Assembly: GCF_047663525.1 (NCBI RefSeq)
Contig: NC_092603.1
Location: forward strand, 5,795,001-5,859,000
Source: Anas platyrhynchos
Taxonomy: Eukaryota; Chordata; Aves; Anseriformes; Anatidae
Direction of reading: 5' to 3'
DNA: 64,000 nucleotides
Part shown: positions 60,870 through 64,000 of the stretch, one piece after another
Position numbering within the stretch: position 1 is the first letter of the stretch
Layout: every line of letters starts with the position of its first letter
Program-made: the position numbers and the translations under genes
Notes under the pieces: generated by a model
Seen by the model: the letters and a program-made list of their open reading frames with translations, nothing else
Told to the model about the DNA's origin: nothing
The model's database searches: none

Positions 60870-63800
60870 CTTATCGCCCATCCAAAAGTGCCCCCAAAGG
60901 AAGGCTTTGGGTACAAGTAAACTCCCCAGGGGGGCCTTTACGCAGCCCTACATGCAACTGGACCCTCCGGGTTCGATTTTTCCGAGCAACCCGAAATATA
61001 TCACTAGCAGGCATGGGAGAAGAGTGAAAACCCGGGCCCCAGAAAACGCGTTTCAAGACCCTTTGGACCATTCAAAAGTGTCACCAAAGGAAGGCTCTGG
61101 GTACAAGTGAACTCCCCAGGGGAGCCTTTACGCAGCCCCACATGCAACTGGACCCTCCGGGTTCGCTGTTTCCCATCATCCCTAAACATATCCCTAGCCG
61201 GCATCGAAGACGACTGAAAAATCAGGCCCCAGGAAACGCATTACAAGCCCCTTTGAACCATCCAAAAGTGTCACCAAAGGAAGACTTTGGGTACAAGAGA
61301 ACTCCCCAGGGGAGCCTTTACGCAGCCCCACATGCAACTGGACCCTCCGGGTTCGCTGTTTCCGAGCATTCCTAAACATAGCACTAGCCGGCATCGATGA
61401 CGACTGAAAAATCAGGCCCCAAGGATATGCGTTACTAGCGCTTTTCGCCCATCCAAAAGTGCCCCCAAAGGAAGACTTTGGGTACATCTGAAGTTCCCAG
61501 GGGAGTCTTTACGCAGCCCCACATGCAACTGGACCCTCCGGGTTTGATTTTTCCGAGCAACGCTAAATATATCACTAGCCGGCATGGGAGAAGACTGAAA
61601 ACCCGGGCCCAAGAAAACGCGTTGCGAGCCCCTTTGGACCATCCAAAAGTGTCACCAAAGGAAGGCTTTGGGTACAAGTGAACTCCCCAGGGGAGCCTTT
61701 ACGCAGCCCCACATGCAACTGGACCCTCCGGGTTCGCTGTCTCCGAGCATCCCTAAACATAGCCCTTACCGGCATCAAAGACGATTGAAAAATCAGGCCC
61801 CAAGAAATTTGTTCCGAGCCCTTTTCGCCCATCCTAAAGTGCCCCCAAAGGAAGACTTTGGGTACAAGAGAACTCCCCAGGGGAGCCTTTACGCAGCCCC
61901 ACATGCAACTGGACCCTCCCGGTACGGTTTTTCCGAGCAACCCTAAATATATCACTAGCCGGCATCAAAGACGACTGAAAAATAAGGCCCCAAGAAATGC
62001 GTTCCGAGCCCTTTGCGCCATCCAAATGTGCCCCCAAAGGAAGGCTTTGGGCACAAGTGAACTCCCCAGGGGAGCCTTTACGCAGCCCCACGTGCAACTG
62101 GACCCTCCGGGTTCGCTGGTTCCGAGCATCCCTAAACATAGCCCTAGCCGGCATCGATGACGACTGAAAAATCAGGCCCCAGGAAATGCGTTGCGAGCCC
62201 TTTTCGCCCATCCAAAAGTGCCCCATAAGGAAGGCTTTGGGCACAAGTGAACTCCCCAGGGGAGCCTTTAGGCAGCCCCACATGCAACTGGACCCTCCGG
62301 GTTCGCTGGTTCCGAGCACCACTAAACATATCCCTAGCCGGCATCGAAGACGACTGAAAAATCAGGCCCCAGGAAACGCGTTGCAAGCCCCTTTGGACCA
62401 TCCAAAAGTGTCACCAAAGGAAGGCTTTGGGTACAAGAGAACTCCCCAGGGGAGCCTTTACGCAGCCCCACATGCAACTGGACCCTCCGGGTTCGCTGTT
62501 TCCGAGCATCCCTAAACATAGCCCTAGCCGGCATCGATGACGACTGAAAAATCAGGCCCCAGGAAATGCATTACAAGCTCTTTTTGCCCATCCAAAAGTG
62601 CCCCCAAAGGAAGGCTTTGGGTACAAGTGAACTCCCCAGGGGAGCCTTTACGCAGCCCCACATGCAACTGGACCCTCCGGGTTCGCTGGTTCCGTGCATC
62701 CCTAAACATAGCCCTAGCCGGCATCGATGACGACTGAAAATTCAGGCCCCAGGAAATGCGTTTCAAGCCCTTATCGCCCATCCAAAAGTGCCCCCAAAGG
62801 AAGGCTTTGGGTACAAGTAAACTCCCCAGGGGGGCCTTTACGCAGCCCTACATGCAACTGGACCCTCCGGGTTCGATTTTTCCGAGCAACCCGAAATATA
62901 TCACTAGCAGGCATGGGAGAAGAGTGAAAACCCGGGCCCCAGAAAACGCGTTTCAAGACCCTTTGGACCATTCAAAAGTGTCACCAAAGGAAGGCTCTGG
63001 GTACAAGTGAACTCCCCAGGGGAGCCTTTACGCAGCCCCACATGCAACTGGACCCTCCGGGTTCGCTGTTTCCCATCATCCCTAAACATATCCCTAGCCG
63101 GCATCGAAGACGACTGAAAAATCAGGCCCCAGGAAACGCATTACAAGCCCCTTTGAACCATCCAAAAGTGTCACCAAAGGAAGACTTTGGGTACAAGAGA
63201 ACTCCCCAGGGGAGCCTTTACGCAGCCCCACATGCAACTGGACCCTCCGGGTTCGCTGTTTCCGAGCATTCCTAAACATAGCACTAGCCGGCATCGATGA
63301 CGACTGAAAAATCAGGCCCCAGGATATGCGTTACTAGCGCTTTTCGCCCATCCAAAAGTGCCCCCAAAGGAAGACTTTGGGTACATCTGAAGTTCCCAGG
63401 GGAGCCTTTACGCAGCCCCACATGCAACTGGACCCTCCGGGTTTGATTTTTCCGAGCAACGCTAAATATATCACTAGCCGGCATGGGAGAAGACTGAAAA
63501 CCCGGGCCCAAGAAAACGCGTTGCGAGCCCCTTTGGACCATCCAAAAGTGTCACCAAAGGAAGGCTTTGGGTACAAGTGAACTCCCCAGGGGAGCCTTTA
63601 CGCAGCCCCACATGCAACTGGACCCTCCGGGTTCGCTGTCTCCGAGCATCCCTAAACATAGCCCTTACCGGCATCAAAGACGATTGAAAAATCAGGCCCC
63701 AAGAAATTTGTTCCGAGCCCTTTTCGCCCATCCTAAAGTGCCCCCAAAGGAAGGCTTTGGGTAAAAGTGAACTCCCCAGGGGAGCCTTTACGCAGCCCCA

Positions 63801-64000
63801 CATGCAACTGGACCCTCCCGGTACGGTTTTTCCGAGCAACCCTAAATATATCACTAGCCGGCATCAAAGACGACTGAAAAATAAGGCCCCAAGAAATGCG
63901 TTCCGAGCCCTTTGCGCCATCCAAATGTGCCCCCAAAGGAAGGCTTTGGGCACAAGTGAACTCCCCAGGGGAGCCTTTACGCAGCCCCACGTGCAACTGG
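60870..64000 (+). repeat. 10-monomer (1.9-kb) satellite duplication reaching the window end
   Basis: 60870-62100 matches 62770-64000 at an offset of 1900 bp. The same start also recurs at 57450 against 55550, again 1900 bp apart, but only for about 200 bp. The copy is cut off by the end of the window. Confidence 0.8.

Larger units (their letters stand above)
20490..64000 (+). repeat. Main 190-bp satellite array (about 229 monomers)
   Basis: Uninterrupted head-to-tail array running off the right end. Landmark spacing is 190 bp with occasional 189 or 191. Two linked monomer haplotypes alternate. One has GCTGTTTCCGAGCATCCC with GGCATCGAAGACGACTG and TCAGGCCCCAGGAAA. The other has GATTTTTCCGAGCAACCC, ATATATCACTAGCC, GGCATGGGAGAAGACTG and CCCGGGCCCCAGAAAACGCG. 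A second linked pair is TTTTCGCCCATCC with GTGCCCCCAAAGG against TTTGGACCATCC with GTGTCACCAAAGG. Every monomer has the dyad CTCCCCAGGGGAG or a one-base variant. Because 190 is not a multiple of 3, open frames change frame at each monomer and stop within 65-240 codons. No gene, transposon or other insertion is visible in this 43.5 kb. Confidence 0.96.

Noticed and set aside
20490..64000. Hundreds of open frames of 60-240 codons with recurring peptides such as RGAFTQPHMQLDPPGS or SSCMWGCVKAPLGSSL
   Set aside because: They occur in several frames on both strands at every monomer, change frame because 190 is not a multiple of 3, and show no codon-level constraint. They are translations of the satellite, not genes.
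20490..64000. A CRISPR-like regular array
   Set aside because: The period is 190 bp with no short-repeat/unique-spacer structure; the whole unit is repeated. The DNA is vertebrate.

Overview
The window is non-genic, repeat-dominated vertebrate DNA, most likely avian. Three things point to a bird: (i) a 5'-truncated CR1 LINE, the dominant bird retroposon, with an intact C-terminal reverse-transcriptase reading frame and the CR1 ATTCTGTG 3' terminus; (ii) degenerate vertebrate telomere motifs (CCCTAA with CCCGAA variants); (iii) the extremely GC-rich last two exons of PELP1, the kind of gene that sits on bird microchromosomes. The species is not settled. A ~190-bp satellite is reminiscent of satellites reported from ducks and geese, but I could not compare sequences. 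I see no intact protein-coding gene, tRNA, rRNA or CRISPR array.

Layout. About 80% of the window is one head-to-tail satellite with a 190-bp monomer, at 1-726, 4681-8538, 12681-16347 and 20490-64000. In the first 20.8 kb it is interrupted three times by the same ~4-kb composite cassette. From left to right each cassette holds: a short telomere-like tract; ~1.07 kb of unclassified sequence with minus-strand promoter-like and splice-donor-like signals; a minus-strand CR1 tail; a fragment of the satellite in inverted orientation; the 3' end of PELP1 (minus strand, with 232-bp intron, stop codon and poly(A) signal); a second telomere-like tract; a C-rich ~79-bp minisatellite; and a third, longer telomere-like tract. 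Cassette plus satellite form a ~7.81-kb macro-unit. Units 5212-13021 and 13022-20830 look nearly identical, a recent tandem duplication. The unit to their left is more diverged and structurally different.

From 20.8 kb to the end there is only satellite, about 229 monomers. It is a mosaic of two co-varying monomer haplotypes. In its right-hand third it is organised into long near-identical higher-order blocks with displacements of 5890, 5510, 5319 and 1900 bp (31, 29, 28 and 10 monomers). Other duplications include a 380-bp exact dimer and copies displaced by about 3.0 and 3.6 kb.

Interpretation. This looks like subtelomeric or pericentromeric heterochromatin of a small chromosome, built by repeated unequal exchange that captured the tail of PELP1, a CR1 element and telomere-like DNA. 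The PELP1 copies are broken: an in-frame stop lies at the 5' break and homopolymer-run frameshifts follow. The many short open frames in the satellite are by-products of the repeat, not genes. The least explained part is the ~1.07-kb segment repeated in each cassette. Any transcript started at its minus-strand promoter-like site would run leftward through a telomere-like tract and then the satellite.
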